Shown: positions 48,610 to 60,925, numbered from the stretch's first letter. The stretch: DNA of 64,000 nt from Quercus robur (GCF_932294415.1 NC_065535.1:24082782-24146781); one strand, 5' to 3'. Notes: a model not told the origin generated them from the letters alone. A program made the numbers and translations.

Positions 48610-48817
48610 TGTAAGGACCAGATTTGAGTTCTTAGCCCAAAAAATGAATGGACTAAGGCCCAAAAAACCCAAAAACAATGAATTTGTAGAGAGTGTGTTG
48701 GAAAACTGGGCTTTAATGAATCAGATAACCACTAAAGTGGATTCAGATGATAAGAGAATGAAGATAAACAAGTTTAAACTAAAGAAAACCGTCCTCAGCA
48801 CAGTCCGAGGAGATCAG

Positions 48818-48857
<40 letters not shown>

Positions 48858-49447
48858 AAGTTTGATTACAAATATAATTCTTGATTGCTACAGTATTTTT
48901 CTCTTAATTTCTCGATCCATCACTCTCAGAGTCTTTCTTCCACTTTATACTATCTTCCCCTTTCATCTCCACCTTCCACATGTAGATCAGATTGTAAGTG
49001 TTGATCCTTGTCACATCAGCACCTTCCTAAAGTTTTTAGGTAGTAGCTGTAAGACTGAAAGTTACTGTTCAGGTATCACTTCCTCATCAATGCGGCCAGA
49101 AAGTTAGCTGTAGAGCATTTAATGCTGTGGTAGTAGCTTTCCCTTGAGATATTTCATGTCCTTTCTCTATCCTGTTCCTTCTTGATCAATATCTCCATTC
49201 ATGGAATGATCTAGAATGTTAATCTTGATGGCAGACTACACCTTCTAACCTTGGCTTAGCTCGGCTGAGGAGGTATTCTTCCTCGGACCACCTTTCTAGA
49301 TGACCTTAACCAGATTTCACCTCTTCACTTACTAACACGGATCCTTATAAAAGTGTTTACCTACCCTTGGATTGTTTAACATCCTTGGATTGGGCCCTTG
49401 GCCCAATATATACATAAATATGAGCTCTTGGACCTAACACCCCTACA
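48610..49447 (+). mobile_element. Solo LTR, gypsy TGTAAGGAC-like family
   Basis: Starts TGTAAGGACCAG, ends CACCCCTACA, flanked by ATATC and GTATC (one mismatch in the 5-bp TSD). It contains an (AT)n run at 48822-48853 and the family phrase ATGCGGCCAG near 49090. Confidence 0.75.
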
Positions 49448-50112
49448 GTATCTATTCGTATCTCAAATCTTGATTTTGTTTAGTTGCTAGAAATATAGAT
49501 TTGGATTGCTGGCTTCATCTAGATTTTTGTTTTTTATTTTTATTTTTTAGAACATGGCTTTGTTTCTACAATTTTAATAATTTGTATCTCATCTAGTGCT
49601 TTTGATGTTTGTTATACAATGATATAGAATGTGTAGATTTTTTATTTTTAACAACTCATCATATTTGTATGTGTGTTTTTGGATTTTGAAACGCACTGGA
49701 AGGTCTTAGGATTTATGCCAAAGGTATGTGGATACATTTGATGCATGGAGTGATTGAAGAGATAAGTTGGCTGAAGAAATGTATGAACAATGGAGGGTCT
49801 CTAGGCATTGAATTGGAGATGATGTTTACTTGGTATCTTTTCATGCTATTATATAGTTAGGTGCTACTCAATTTGACATTAGAGTTACGTAATTTGTAAT
49901 TTTCTCATTTACAATTTATGTTCAATTTGGAATATGGTTTTTGTTATTTATTTAAAAATTCCATGAATTTGTTTTATAATAAAATTTTAGTTGGTGGTAT
50001 TTTTTTGTTGTGTTTTTAGTTCTTTTAAAGTTTACTGATCTTAATTACCATTGTGAATTTCTTGTATAATTCTTTTCTTAAAAATGCAGTACTTACATTT
50101 TTATTTGGATAA
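49448..50112. other. Interior of the Harbinger-like element, no gene seen
   Basis: AT-rich, with no convincing frame. It may include decayed transposase gene sequence, but no motif supports that. Confidence 0.4.
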
Positions 50113-50140
50113 TCTATATATATATATAATAATAATAATA

Positions 50141-50417
50141 GGTGAAGCAGAGAGAAACTCAAATTGCAATTTCAAATTAGAACTCTAATTTTGTGCCATG
50201 TGTCCAATTGCAATTCCAAATTAGAACTCTAATTTTGTGCCATTGCCATGTGTCTTTCCTCCATCTGTCTAAAATAATAGGTGAAGCAGAGAGAAACTCA
50301 AATTGCAATTTCAAATTAGAACTCTAATTTTGTGCCATGTGTCCAATTGCAATTCCAAATTAGAACTCTAATTTTGTGCCATCGCCATGTGTCTTTCCTC
50401 CATCTGTCTAAAATTAA
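50141..50417. repeat. 139-bp tandem duplication
   Basis: GGTGAAGCAGAGAGAAACTC starts at 50141 and at 50280. Each unit contains two further copies of TTAGAACTCTAATTTTGTGC. Confidence 0.9.
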
Positions 50418-50838
50418 GTGGGATTAGATTACGCTAGGCTCTTTTTTTTCTTTTTCTTTTTTGGGTGAATAAAACATTTTGCTCTTCACACCCGCGTATT
50501 TTCAGGTTCACCTCCCCTTCTACAATAATCAAAACCTAAAATCCTTCCTCTCCTTCAATATACAGCTCCCCTCTTCTTCAATTAATGCTATGGAATTTCA
50601 AAAGAATATCTCGGTATTAATGATGCATGCCTTTGGATATTTCTGTATCTTATATAGGAAGAGGTTCTCCATCTATTCTGATTGTACTTTTCTTCACAAT
50701 TTTAAAGGTCCTGGTTTATGCTCTGCAAAACAAATTCTTCCTAAGGTTTGATTACTCCTTTCTTTCATCTGTCTATGCTTTCCTTCGTTTTTGTGAATAA
50801 GCAAATTAAAACACCCCCAAAAAAAAACAAAAAACTAA

Positions 50839-51133
50839 GAGGCTGTTTGGATTGAGTTTTTTGATAACTCAATTCTCTGTTTCCATAACTCATAACTCAA
50901 AAATGGTGGGACCCATAGTAAAAAGGTTGTTTGGTCAAACGATAACTCTGTTTCTATCACTCAATTCTCTGATTTTTGAGTTATGAGTTATGGAAACTGA
51001 AAACAACAAAAGGCTGTTTTCAGTTTCCATAACTCATAACTCAATGGCATTTCCGTAAATAAACACACATGAGGGACCCACAGCCGCAACTTTTGACCAC
51101 CTTTTGACTTTTTTTTTTCTTTTCTTGGGTTGG

Positions 51134-51185
<52 letters not shown>

Positions 51186-51464
51186 CTGGGTTGGCGTTGT
51201 TCTTTTTTTTTTTCTTTTTCTTTTTCTTTTCCTGGGTTGGCTGTTCGGTTTGGTTTATATATATATATATATATATTAGCTTCGGTGAGTTGGGTACTAA
51301 AAAAAAAAAAACTGTACTGGCTGACAGGTGTGAGACCCATGAATAGTGTGAAAAAATTGAGTGATGAAAATAAAAGTGATGTTGCCAAATGAGTGATGAG
51401 TGATGAGTGATGGAAATTAAGTGACGGAAATTGAGTGATGAAAAATCCTTACCCAAATAGGCTC
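50839..51464. mobile_element. Tourist-like MITE (626 bp)
   Basis: Ends GAGGCTGTTTGG and inverse GAGCCTATTTGG, TSD TAA (50836-50838, 51465-51467). The interior holds repeated ATAACTCAATTCTCTG/TTTCCATAACTCAT phrases, a T-run of about 50 bases near 51135-51185 and a TA repeat. The long Phe- or Lys-rich frames here are artefacts of the T-run. Confidence 0.8.
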
Positions 51465-51570
51465 TAAATATCAGAGAGATGTACATAAATTTAAAGGGGA
51501 AAAAATCATATTCCCAAATAGAGAAAAAGATAGATGAAAAAGGAAGAAAATATACTTGAGAGTCTTGAGA

Positions 51571-51897
51571 CTAAGAAGCTAATCCATCAGCATGAGAAGC
51601 CTTAACCCATGGTGGACAGTGAGGCGAAGCCATGAGTGTGGTGATGAGGCTGCGGCGGCAACAGCTAGGGTTTGGATTGTGGAGGGTATGGAGTAAAGTC
51701 AGTGAAGGGTTGAGACTTGACTTGAGACTAGAGAGACTTGAGATTGGGAGTAGAGAGAATGGAGGCTTCTGAGATTGAGAGTGAGATTTTGATTTAATAT
51801 TGAGAAGTGAGAACAGATCTGAGATGGGATTGAACTCATCAAAGACTGAGGCTTGTGTGTGGATTCTGTGGAACAGTGTTTGAGATGGGATTTCCAT
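51571..51897 (-). other. Unrecognised 108-codon open frame
   Basis: Starts MEIPSQTLFHRIHTQASVFD and is Ser/Leu-rich, somewhat like an organelle transit peptide. No domain recognised, and it lies just outside the Mutator-like element. It may be a piece of a host gene carried by the Helitron, or chance. Confidence 0.2.
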
Positions 51898-52001
51898 TTC
51901 AATTTTAGCAGTTCTAAGCTTCTGTCTTCTGCTGATTTGATCTTTGCTGTTGCTGATTTGATTTTTGCTTTTGCAAAGAAGACTCTAGAGGCGTGTAGGG
52001 G

Positions 52002-52263
52002 GAGAAATTATTGGTTCCTCCGGAAGGACCACTGATGTGGTCCTCCCTACTTCTGCCAACCAATAGGAAAGTACCACTTGTCCTTTTTGGTGATTCAGCT
52101 CCACATCAGCTCCAAACCAATGGCTTAAATCTCATCCGTTTATTCAATCCAATGGCTCTTAAATTTGACACATCATCAAATTATAAAAAGACAATTTCAC
52201 CCCTAAAATGTTTCAAACCCTACGTTGTGTCTCCTCTGGAACAAAACACTAGCATTCAAAACT

Positions 52264-52301
<38 letters not shown>

Positions 52302-52838
52302 TTGAAGCTTTCTCTCTTCACGGCACAGCCACTGGCCTGGATCTCCGGTTCCGACGATATTGGCCTTTTTCTCATCGAAAAATCCCTAAAATCCCCACTG
52401 GTATAGTCACCAAATTTCAAAATTTTTCTCCCTTCCACCAAACCTTGTTGTACGTGGGACACCAGCGTCGATTCTCCATGACCATGGCTACAACTAGAAG
52501 CCTCCAAGGCTCACACGACCACCACTGGTGGTGCTTGCTGGCCTAACCTTCTCCTCTCTTTAGGTCTCTGTTTTTTCGCTCTCTCAAGTCCAACTGTGGC
52601 CAAGCTTCTGCTTGCACCACGACACCACCATTTCTAGTGATGCTTCTCACCATATATACCACCATTGGTTTAAATATAACAATAATTCATTTTCATCATT
52701 TAGGTTTGGCAGTAACTTAATGTTCTATATTATTTTAATGTTGATTTTAGAAATACACAAAAGATGTTTGTGAAAATGTTTGATAGAAACTTTGAAGTAA
52801 TGTTAAGCTCACTGATGATAAAAATAATTGGGGTTTTT
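52002..52838 (+). repeat. Left terminal inverted repeat of the MULE
   Basis: Carries a (CT)n microsatellite at 52263-52298. The parallel place in the right arm has only about nine GA units. Short Ser/Leu frames here come from the microsatellite. Confidence 0.85.
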
Positions 52839-55800
52839 GTCAATTTTTGTTGTTTTGGCATGTGGGTTTTTTTTCCTCTTGTTTGCTCACCGATTTTGGG
52901 TTAAAAGGATGAGATTTACTCTTCTAATAATGTGACTTCCTTTGTGCATACTTGCTGGATATGTGCATACTTGTTTATTTTCTTTTACAGTGTTCTATTA
53001 TCTTTTATTGGTCTTTTTCTGTCTGAATTCCCCTTTTATTAGCTAGTATTTTTTTTTTTTTTGGTAATGGTCACCTACACAAATATTTTGTCTTTACCAT
53101 TCTTGTATTTGGGTTTCCTTTAGTTGCAGAAAAAATTTATAGATGACTAGCACCTTATGCATGGTCAAATGTTAGACACTCTTTTACCTCTCAAGGATTC
53201 AATTGCTCATAAAAATTATTCAATGTTCATGTGTTTGAGATTTTGTCTATTTTTTCTGTATTGTGAAAAAGTGAGAGCAACAAGAACATTTCACAATTTT
53301 CACTAATACCTCTGTCTTGTTATTGTTTCCTTTGTTTTCTCAATAATTTTTTCTAATATTGATGTTTCATCTTTATATTGTACAAGGGGAAAGGAATTAG
53401 AGAAAAAATCAATGCTTTGGATTTTGGACTTTTCATGACTACATAGCCTAGGAAATGAAATAAAAACTTCTTTTAGTTAGCTTATTGCTACATATATGGC
53501 CATTTTTTCTCTTGAACATGGAGTTGAATTGGTAGGTCAAAGAGTTTCTAGATAATTTTTGCAAAATGCACCCACAACAAATCTCTTTTAAGAACTGGAA
53601 ATATTAATTCTAGTAGAACCCATGGAGGGCTGGGGGCAGTTGTAATTCCAAGATATGTTAAATATATGTAAAAGTTAAAAATAAATAAATAATGCTTTTA
53701 GATTGGAACACTGAGTGCCAAAGAGGTTATATATAGGCTTCTTTAAATTTAAAAGGTTTACTTTGCTTAAGTTTATGCATGTGATGTGTGGCTTAGTTAT
53801 AAACTTATAATTTTATTTGTAATGTACTTTCAAGAAGCTGGAGGCACACCAACTATAACTTAATGAGTTGGTCATGCCATTTAAGTTTGTAGAAGAACTT
53901 GATCTTGAAGCTTACAAGACCTTCTTCTTATTTTTTTTTTTTTCTTTTGTGGGAATTATGTATCATGAATATATGATGATGGGAAGATTTGTTTCTTGCT
54001 AACAAAGTGTATATTTCAACAAAACTATTGTTATATGGCCTTGGGACAAAATGGGCTTCTGCCCTTTTTGGGCAAATTAATTAGCCTTTTGCCCTTCTTC
54101 TCAAACTAAATAGGGAAATGCCCCTTTTTTGAAAATCGAGTTTTTCAAAATCGATTTAAGCCCTATAGTGACGTTTTCAAGGACCTATAATGACGTTTAT
54201 AAGGACCTATAGTGGCGTTTTGTAACTTGATATCCATGAAATCAAATTGCCTATAACTCGATTTCATGGATATCAAGTTATAAAACGTCACTATAGGGCT
54301 CCGGAATCTTTTTTTTTTTTTTTAACTCGATTTTGAGAAACTCAATTTCCAAAAGAGGGGCATTTCCCTATTTAGTTTGGGAAGAAGGAAAAAAGGCTAA
54401 TTAATTTTCCCAAAAAGGGCAGAAGCCCATTTTGTCTTATGGCCTTGTGGTCGAAGTGTACATTCTAATAAAATTTTGTTCATTTTTAGAACAACTTCAT
54501 TTCTTGTCTACTCTCTTGAATTAAATTTTGATTGTAAAATTGAAGACTCTTGATATGTATTCCTTGTTTTTAAAAGAATAAGAGTCATGTAAACACTTTG
54601 ATATAATTTGTGTTTTTGAGTCATTGTCAATTTTAGTACTTGCTCGGTTGCTCCAAGTAAATTCATGCACAAAAAACAATTCCATTTAGTCTGATAAAAA
54701 TTCGAAATGCATTAAATAAAGCATATAACATAAACAAAATTCTATACATTACATATATTCGTCAACACAAAATCAGCTTAGCCGCACAAAATCAACTACA
54801 ACATGAAGATGCAACAAATTGCTCAATTATTCAGTTCCGTAGCAACAACAGAAGGCAAAAACACAACACCAGCTAGCCAGAACAAGTCCATTTCATACTC
54901 TCTTTTTTTTCCCCTTTACTCAAGATGTATGGTGATAAATACAAGATGTCCTCATTATTGTTGACAAAGCTGTATATGGGTGATAAATACAAGATGGCCA
55001 ACAATTAAAGGTTAAATTTTTTTCTTGTTAACAAGAATCAAACCACAACACTTCTCTAATTTTATTAACTGTAGTCTGCAACCCCAAGGGAGAAAGCCTC
55101 TTATACAAATTAAATTTGCCATAACACTCTGCTTATTCAAGAGTTGATATGTCAAAGTTGGTTTCCAAATTGTTTTGAGGAGTCTTCTTTTGCATGCACA
55201 CCTCACCAAGCGTACCTCACCAAGCAAAAAACAATTGTCAACTAGATCCTATAGGGATACACGTAGCTTTAAACCAATGGACGTTCATGCTTCCAAATCA
55301 TCTAGATCAGCATTCACCACAACTGCCCTCACAAGTATGGAATGAGATCCAATGAATGGTATCTACAGGAAAAAAAAATTTTGTGAGAAAAAATTAAGAT
55401 ATTCAAGCCAACAGTTTAAGTAAACTAACAAGTAATAACACCTATAGTGACTCCAAGGAATACTAACAAAACACTAGCATTCTAACAAATTTGTCAAAAC
55501 ACTAGCATTCTAACAAATTTGTCAAAGGGTACACACATAAAAGTCATCAATCAGTCTACTACTAATTGTGTGAAAAAAGAAAAAAAAAATCCACAATCCC
55601 TATTGTAGGAATGTGAGAATACCACATGAGAGAACAATTATTACCAAGAGAAAATTACCGTGAACCAAATCATATTTTTGTTATCATTTCTAGTAAATTT
55701 TGGCTATTCCAATGCTATTAGTTTACTACCAACCAAGGGAACTAATAGTTTTCAATGTCTGCTCCCATCTAAAAGCATGAAGGACTAAAGTAAAGACTCA

Positions 55801-56244
55801 CCTTAGATATTTGCTAAAAAAGCTTAGGGCAACCAGCAGACCACTTAATGTAGTTAACAAATAAATGGTTTTTCATTATTGTGCTATTTTGAATACAAAA
55901 TCATAGCTTTTATGAGAATAATTTGTCTACTGTCTGCCTGAGATAAGTTCTAAACGATAACACACTAACTTGAAAATCCAATTTCCATACACATAACATC
56001 ACAATTTTAGCATCACATTAACATAAAAATCCACACAAAAAGAAGGTAGAATACAAAGAGATAAACTAAAAAATCTATGAAGCATTTCAACAAACACCTT
56101 CAGTGCCCACCCAAAAACCAGCTTTAAAAATGCAATAATAACAATTATCGTTAATACCAGAAATCTAATTGCTTGTCCAAATTAGCTCATATAAAGAAGT
56201 TCTTGAACACTACAGGCTAAAAACATTTGGAACCTAGAAGCATA
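52839..56244. other. Interior of the MULE, no gene recognised
   Basis: AT-rich. A 71-codon minus-strand frame at 55012-55227 has no recognisable motif. It could be transduced host sequence, but I cannot name any. Confidence 0.4.
54044..54438. mobile_element. 395-bp Mutator-type MITE nested in the MULE
   Basis: TIRs with ACAAAATGGGCTTCTGCCC and inverse, TSD ATGGCCTTG on both sides (54035-54043, 54439-54447). The centre is a further palindrome around TGATATCCATGAAATC. Confidence 0.85.
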
Positions 56245-57070
56245 GGATTTGACCAATTATTTTTATCATCAGCGTGCATAACATTACTTCAAAGTTTCTA
56301 TCAAACATTTTCACAAACATCTTTTGTGTATTTCTAAAATCAACATTAAAATAATATAGAACATTGAGTTACTGCCAAACCCAAATGATGAAAATGAATT
56401 ATTGTTATATTTAAACCAATGGTGGTATATATGGTGAGAAGCATCACCAGAAATGGTGGTGTCGCGGTGCAAGCAGAAGCTTGGCCACGGTTGGACTTGA
56501 GAGAGCGAAAAAATAGAGACCTAAAGAGAGGAGAAGGTTAGGCCAACAAGCACTGCCGGTGGTGGTCATGTGAGCCTTGGAGGCTTCTAGTTGTAGCCAT
56601 GGTCATGGAGAATCGATGCTGGTGTCCCACGTAGAGCAAGGCTTGGTGGAAGAGAGAAAAATTTCGAAATTTGGTGATTGTACCAATGGGGATTTTAGCA
56701 ATTTTTCGATGAGAAAAAGGCCAGTATCGTCGGAACCGGAGATCCAGGCCAGTGGCTATGCCGTGAAGAGAGAAAGCTTCAATCTGAGAGAGAGAGAGAG
56801 AGAGCAAGTTTTGAATGCTAGTGTTTTGTTCCAAAGGAGATACAACGCAGGGTTTGAAACATTTTAGGGGTGAAATTGTCTTTTTATAATTTGATGATGT
56901 GTCAAATTTAAGAGCCATTGGATTGAATAAACGAATGAGATTTAAGCCATTGGTTTGGAGCTGATGTGGAGCTGAATCACCAAAAAAAGGACACGTGGTA
57001 CTTTCCTATTGGTTGGCTGGAGCAAGGAGGACCACATCAGTGGTCCTTCCGAAGGAACCAATAATTTCTC
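56245..57070 (-). repeat. Right terminal inverted repeat of the MULE
   Basis: Inverse of 52002-52838 with scattered substitutions and a shorter GA run (56787-56804). Confidence 0.85.
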
Positions 57071-57230
57071 GTGTAGGTGTAGTTCTCAATTTACAAGTGC
57101 AAGATAAAAATAAAAAATAAAAAATATAGTACAAGATAAATTCCAATTAGTCTTCGTCTAGTTGTACCATGTTTGACTCCCCTCAATCATAGTCTATAAG
57201 TGAACAGTAATTAATAATTATATATATAAT

Positions 57231-57394
57231 GGATTTTGCTAATATGGCCCTTAGGGCACACAATAATTAATCATTTTTGGAAAAAAATTCCTCGGAAATT
57301 GAAAAAATATTTACAACTTTTTCAATTTCCGAGAAAATATTTCCAAAAATGGAAGGTTTAATGTGTGCCCTAAGGGCACACATTAACCGAACCC
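57231..57394. mobile_element. 164-bp Mutator-type MITE
   Basis: TIRs around GTGTGCCCTAAGGGCACAC, itself palindromic, with TSD ATATATAAT (57222-57230, 57395-57403). Confidence 0.8.
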
Positions 57395-57935
57395 ATATAT
57401 AATAAACAACATGGCTTAACTTTATAACAGCTGGACAGGAGTGAATCAGGTAGAATTTCACATCTTTATTTTGTCTTCATCAATTGTGAACTGCGTCAAT
57501 TAGCTGGTCATTATAGTTATCAAAATATGATATTGTTTTTATATAGTGGTTCATTCCTGATATGATGGTGAGCACATCTATTAGTTCACACACAGGACTG
57601 TCTGCCCATGCTTTAAAAATCGAATTTCGAAACACATTTGGTTCTACTTTTTCTTCTTCCCCTGATTGCATTATAGTATATTCTGATTTACCATAAAAAT
57701 TTGTTGGTAACCTATATGATAAAGGGTCTTTAAACAGCGTATTGTCTTAATAAAGGTCATCTATGTTTTTACAGTTTATGTCCTTATTTGGTGTGGTTTT
57801 TTCCCTCCACGGGAGATTGTCATAAAATTGGGAAACTCTATTGCCAATGAACTGAAACTTTTTAGCTACTTATTTTCTTACCAAAGGTCAACTCTTTTTT
57901 ATTGTTTATGTTATTATTATTGGTCAATTATTTGA

Positions 57936-58274
57936 TAGGCTGTTCATATTCTATTTATTAGTTCCACAATCTTTGAAGGTGACTCGTTGGTAGTTCATAA
58001 CTCCCTCATAGGCTCTGTTACTCCTCCAACCAGTATCTACAGTTTGATCTCAGGATCCTTGCTTCAAGCTACTCGTTTCAGTGATTGCTTGTTTTCTGTT
58101 GTGCCACGATGTGGTAATAAAGTAGCGCATGGGTTAGCCCAACACGCTAAGTCCTTATTGGATTCTTTCATTTGGTTAGGAACTTGTCCTCCTTTTGTGG
58201 AGCAGTTAGTAGTTTCTGATGTAATGTTTTCTTCTTCTTAGTAAAATTGTCATAGTTCGCATCCAAAAAAAAAA
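57936..58274 (+). pseudogene. LINE 3' end: RNase H-like domain and poly-A tail
   Basis: The frame to the stop at 58239-58241 has FEGDSLVVHNSL (with the catalytic Asp) and VPRCGNKVAHGLAQHA, the motifs of the RNase H domain at the end of plant LINE polyproteins. A run of A at 58265-58274 marks the tail. The rest of the LINE is absent (5' truncation). A diverged repeat of about 95 bp lies on both sides (57843-57935 and 58358-58440). Confidence 0.7.
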
Positions 58275-59068
58275 GTGCTGTAGTGTAAAGTCTAAGGCCC
58301 TGTTTGGTAGAGTAGTTTAACAACATGTTTTTCAATTTTTAAACAACATTACACGCCAACGAACTGAGGCTTTTAGTTACTTATTTCTTACCAAGGTCAG
58401 GTCTTTTTTATTGTTTATATTATTATTATTGGTCAATTACTCTTAAACTTTCGGTCAGGTCAGGTTATACGGATTTTCAAACCTTTAACCCATTGTCCAA
58501 ACTAAATATTCGGGTTTACTAAGAAAACAAACCGAATCCAACTGATCAGAGGCTTCAAGTTGACCCACTGGTCTAAGGGTCTGTCGGATTCGACCTTAAA
58601 ACAAGCCCACCTCCCTATCAAAGTAAATTAAATTAATAAGATAAATTAAAGTCACAATATTGTTAACAACATACTTCATAATTACCTTATTCATATGATA
58701 AGTTATTAACAGTAGTCAACAAAGTAATGTTACTATCCTAATGATGACTCTGAAAATCAAAAACAATTTACTAACTCAATAATTGTAAAAAATGTTTATT
58801 GTGTAACATTGCTCTAATTTAATGAGAAAATTTTAATGATTCTTTTCTTTTTCGTGCCATAAAAGAAGAAAAATTATTGAATACTTTGGAAGTATCATAA
58901 AAACATATTGCTAAGTTTTGTGAATGAAATTTTTTGGTTAATAATATGAATTTAGACTTAACTGAGCCTTTTAAACATAAATAAACTCATGATTAATAAT
59001 ATATTCATTCCCGTGCAGTAGCATGGGTTACATACTAGTTATGTTTAATGTAAAACTTTTGCATAGAC
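58275..59068. other. Non-coding interior with Helitron end
   Basis: A possible MITE start GGCCCTGTTTGGTAG near 58297; AT-rich; ends with the Helitron terminus at 59038 just before the ORF1 start. Confidence 0.5.
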
Positions 59069-60014
59069 ATGGAAAATACATCCAGTGAACCTATCAATGA
59101 AGGAAAGAAAGGAACTAAATTCCAATGGACACCTGAAGAAGATGATAAGTTGGTTAAGAGTTTATTGGAACTGGCTAACGATGTTAAATGGAAAGCAAAC
59201 AATGGTTTTAAGCCTGGTTTTATAGCAAAATTAAAGGAATTAATGGAGAAGAAACTGTTGGGATGTGGTATAAAGGCAAGTCCACATGTAAAATCTAGAT
59301 ACAAAACTTTAAGAAAGACAACATTGGGCAATAGTTGACATGCTTGGTCTAAATACCAGTGGTTTTGGTTGGAATGATAATGAGAAAATGGTTGCAGTTG
59401 AGAAACAAATTTTTGAAGATTGGGTCAAGGTAATCTTCTTCTTCTTTTTTTTTTTTTTTTTTTTTTTTGTCATTCTTGTTTTAAAGACCAATTTTTATTT
59501 TATTATTGAATTTATATATTTTGTTTCCTGTTAGGGTCATCCAGATGCTAAGGGATTGCAGAATAGGCGCTTCCCTCTTTTTGATGACTTAGCACTTGTG
59601 TTTGGTAAAGATAGGGCCAGTGGGGATAGAGCTCAACATGCTAGAAATGCAATAAAGGAGTTAGCTAGTAGACAAGAAAACCAAGCTCCTACAAATGAAG
59701 TTGAGATAGAAAAAAATGCTGGTATAGAAGAGATCAATCGAAATAGTTATGGTTCCCAAACACAAATACCCAATCAAGGTGTTAGCACAAAGAATCTAAA
59801 TAAGAAGAGGCCAAGATCCAATGATGAACTAACTGAGACCTTAATGGAGACAATGAAAGACTTTGGAAAGAAGTATGAAGAAGCTAATGGACATATGGCC
59901 ACCATTGCATCTTGCTTCAAGATTGAGTCAGAGGAAGCTGAGAGAAGAGTGAAAGTATTCAATAAGCTATTGAAAATCGAAGGACTTTCTATATCAGAAA
60001 GAATCAAAGCTTGA
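59069..60014 (+). pseudogene. PIF/Harbinger ORF1 (SANT/Myb-like protein), one frameshift, one intron
   Basis: Begins at ATG 59069. The N-terminal trihelix/SANT-like domain reads FQWTPEEDDKLVKSLLELA, then KPGFIAKLKELM and SPHVKSRYKTL. A one-base insertion near 59316 shifts the frame; the continuation (SGFGWNDNEKMVAVEKQIFEDW) lies in the next frame. A GT..AG intron follows at 59430-59534, then exon 2 (GHPDAKGLQNRRFPLFDDLALVFG, a nuclear-localisation-like KKRPR near 59805, a helical tail) to the stop at 60012-60014. ORF1 proteins of this superfamily bind DNA and assist the transposase. The family resembles Myb/SANT-like proteins of plants. Confidence 0.8.
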
Positions 60015-60655
60015 GAATTGCTTGCGGCTGATACACGTAGATGTGATTATTTTTACTTATTGCTTGGGGACATTAGGTATGACTATGTTATTCAAGTGCT
60101 CATTGATGCAAGGGTGAATACATTATATATGTAATAGATAGCATTTGTTTCATTGTTGATGAACCACTTTTATTTTTATTGCTACTTCTATGGCCTTATA
60201 GACCTAAACGTTGTCAGGTTGTTTTGTTAGGGATTAAGCTCTTTTAAAAATTATTATTAAGAATAAAGCATTAGAGAATTTAAATAGTTATTTTTGTATT
60301 GTACTTATCATTTTGAAATGTTAGACTATAGTTTTAATGAATTTATCATAATTTATAGTTTATATTTTTTTTTTCATTATTTATTTAGAGGAAGATTTTT
60401 TTTTTTTTTTTTTTCAAGACTGATATTGGATTTACAAATTTAAGGATAGAATGGGAAAAATAAATAATTCAGTTAAGATTCGTAAGAATAAACCAAACAT
60501 TATAATCTCACATTCCTAATAATCTTATTAGATTCCCAACTAAACCAAACATAGGAATAGTTATATTCATCGGCATCGAAATTGCAAGACATCACATTTC
60601 CAGTAATGTAGATGCTAAGAGTAATGTGAATTCTCCCGTACCAAGCGCCACCTTA

Positions 60656-60925
60656 TAGTTTTGGCTGAGTTGGGTTCTACATATGAATAGTTGACATTTA
60701 TATAGTCGTTGTCTATCTATACATAATACTCTTTTTGTAATTCTTTAAGTTTTTTTATGTTCTTATTCATTGCACAATAAGTACATGCTCCCTAAACTAG
60801 TATAGTACTAGTATTGCAAACATTTCACGTCACAATGAATCATATAATATAAACGAAAAAAATAAACGAAATGTTTATTATACACATGTAGCATGTAGAC
60901 TATTGCTGATGGCTTAATCACTACT
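60656..60925. other. 3' flank of P450 copy 4
   Basis: Resumes the paralogy interrupted by the Harbinger-like insertion; 60790-60860 resembles 24225-24290 and 33025-33060. Confidence 0.65.

Larger units (their letters stand above)
52002..57070. mobile_element. Mutator-like element with long terminal inverted repeats (5069 bp)
   Basis: Arms 52002-52838 and 56245-57070 are inverted copies (about 830 bp each). They begin GAGAAATTATTGGTTCC and are flanked by a 9-bp TSD, GTGTAGGGG / GTGTAGGTG (one mismatch; 51993-52001 and 57071-57079). The interior (52839-56244) has no MURA-type transposase frame and contains a smaller MITE. Long TIRs plus a 9-bp TSD indicate a non-autonomous MULE. Confidence 0.85.
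50113..59038 (+). mobile_element. Probable Helitron (with nested insertions)
   Basis: The right end is a classic Helitron terminus: a stem-loop CCCGTGC-AGTA-GCATGGG, seven bases, then CTAG at 59035-59038 followed by T. The left end is proposed at 50113, where TCTATATATATATAATAATA follows an A, as expected for insertion between A and T. The right end is well supported; pairing with this left end is an inference, and no Rep/helicase frame is visible. Confidence 0.5.
48157..60652 (+). mobile_element. PIF/Harbinger-like element expanded to 12.5 kb by nested insertions
   Basis: Ends are near-identical inverted repeats (GTGGCGTTTGGTA on the left, GTGGCGCTTGGTA in inverse on the right) with TSD TTA (48154-48156 and 60653-60655), as in PIF/Harbinger elements. 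The paralogous locus near 23.5 kb is an empty site with a single TTA, confirming both ends. It carries an ORF1-type SANT/Myb-like protein at 59069-60014. I find no DDE transposase (ORF2), so it is non-autonomous. Most of its length is other transposons. Confidence 0.85.

Noticed and set aside
51100-51490. Long Phe-rich or Lys-rich open frames
   Set aside because: Produced by a run of about 50 T and neighbouring T-rich tracts in a MITE.
52011-52406. Open frames in the MULE arms (also 56538-56918)
   Set aside because: They run through the (CT)n microsatellite and occur in both inverted arms; no recognised domain.
55012-55227. 71-codon minus-strand open frame in the MULE interior
   Set aside because: No recognisable transposase or host domain.
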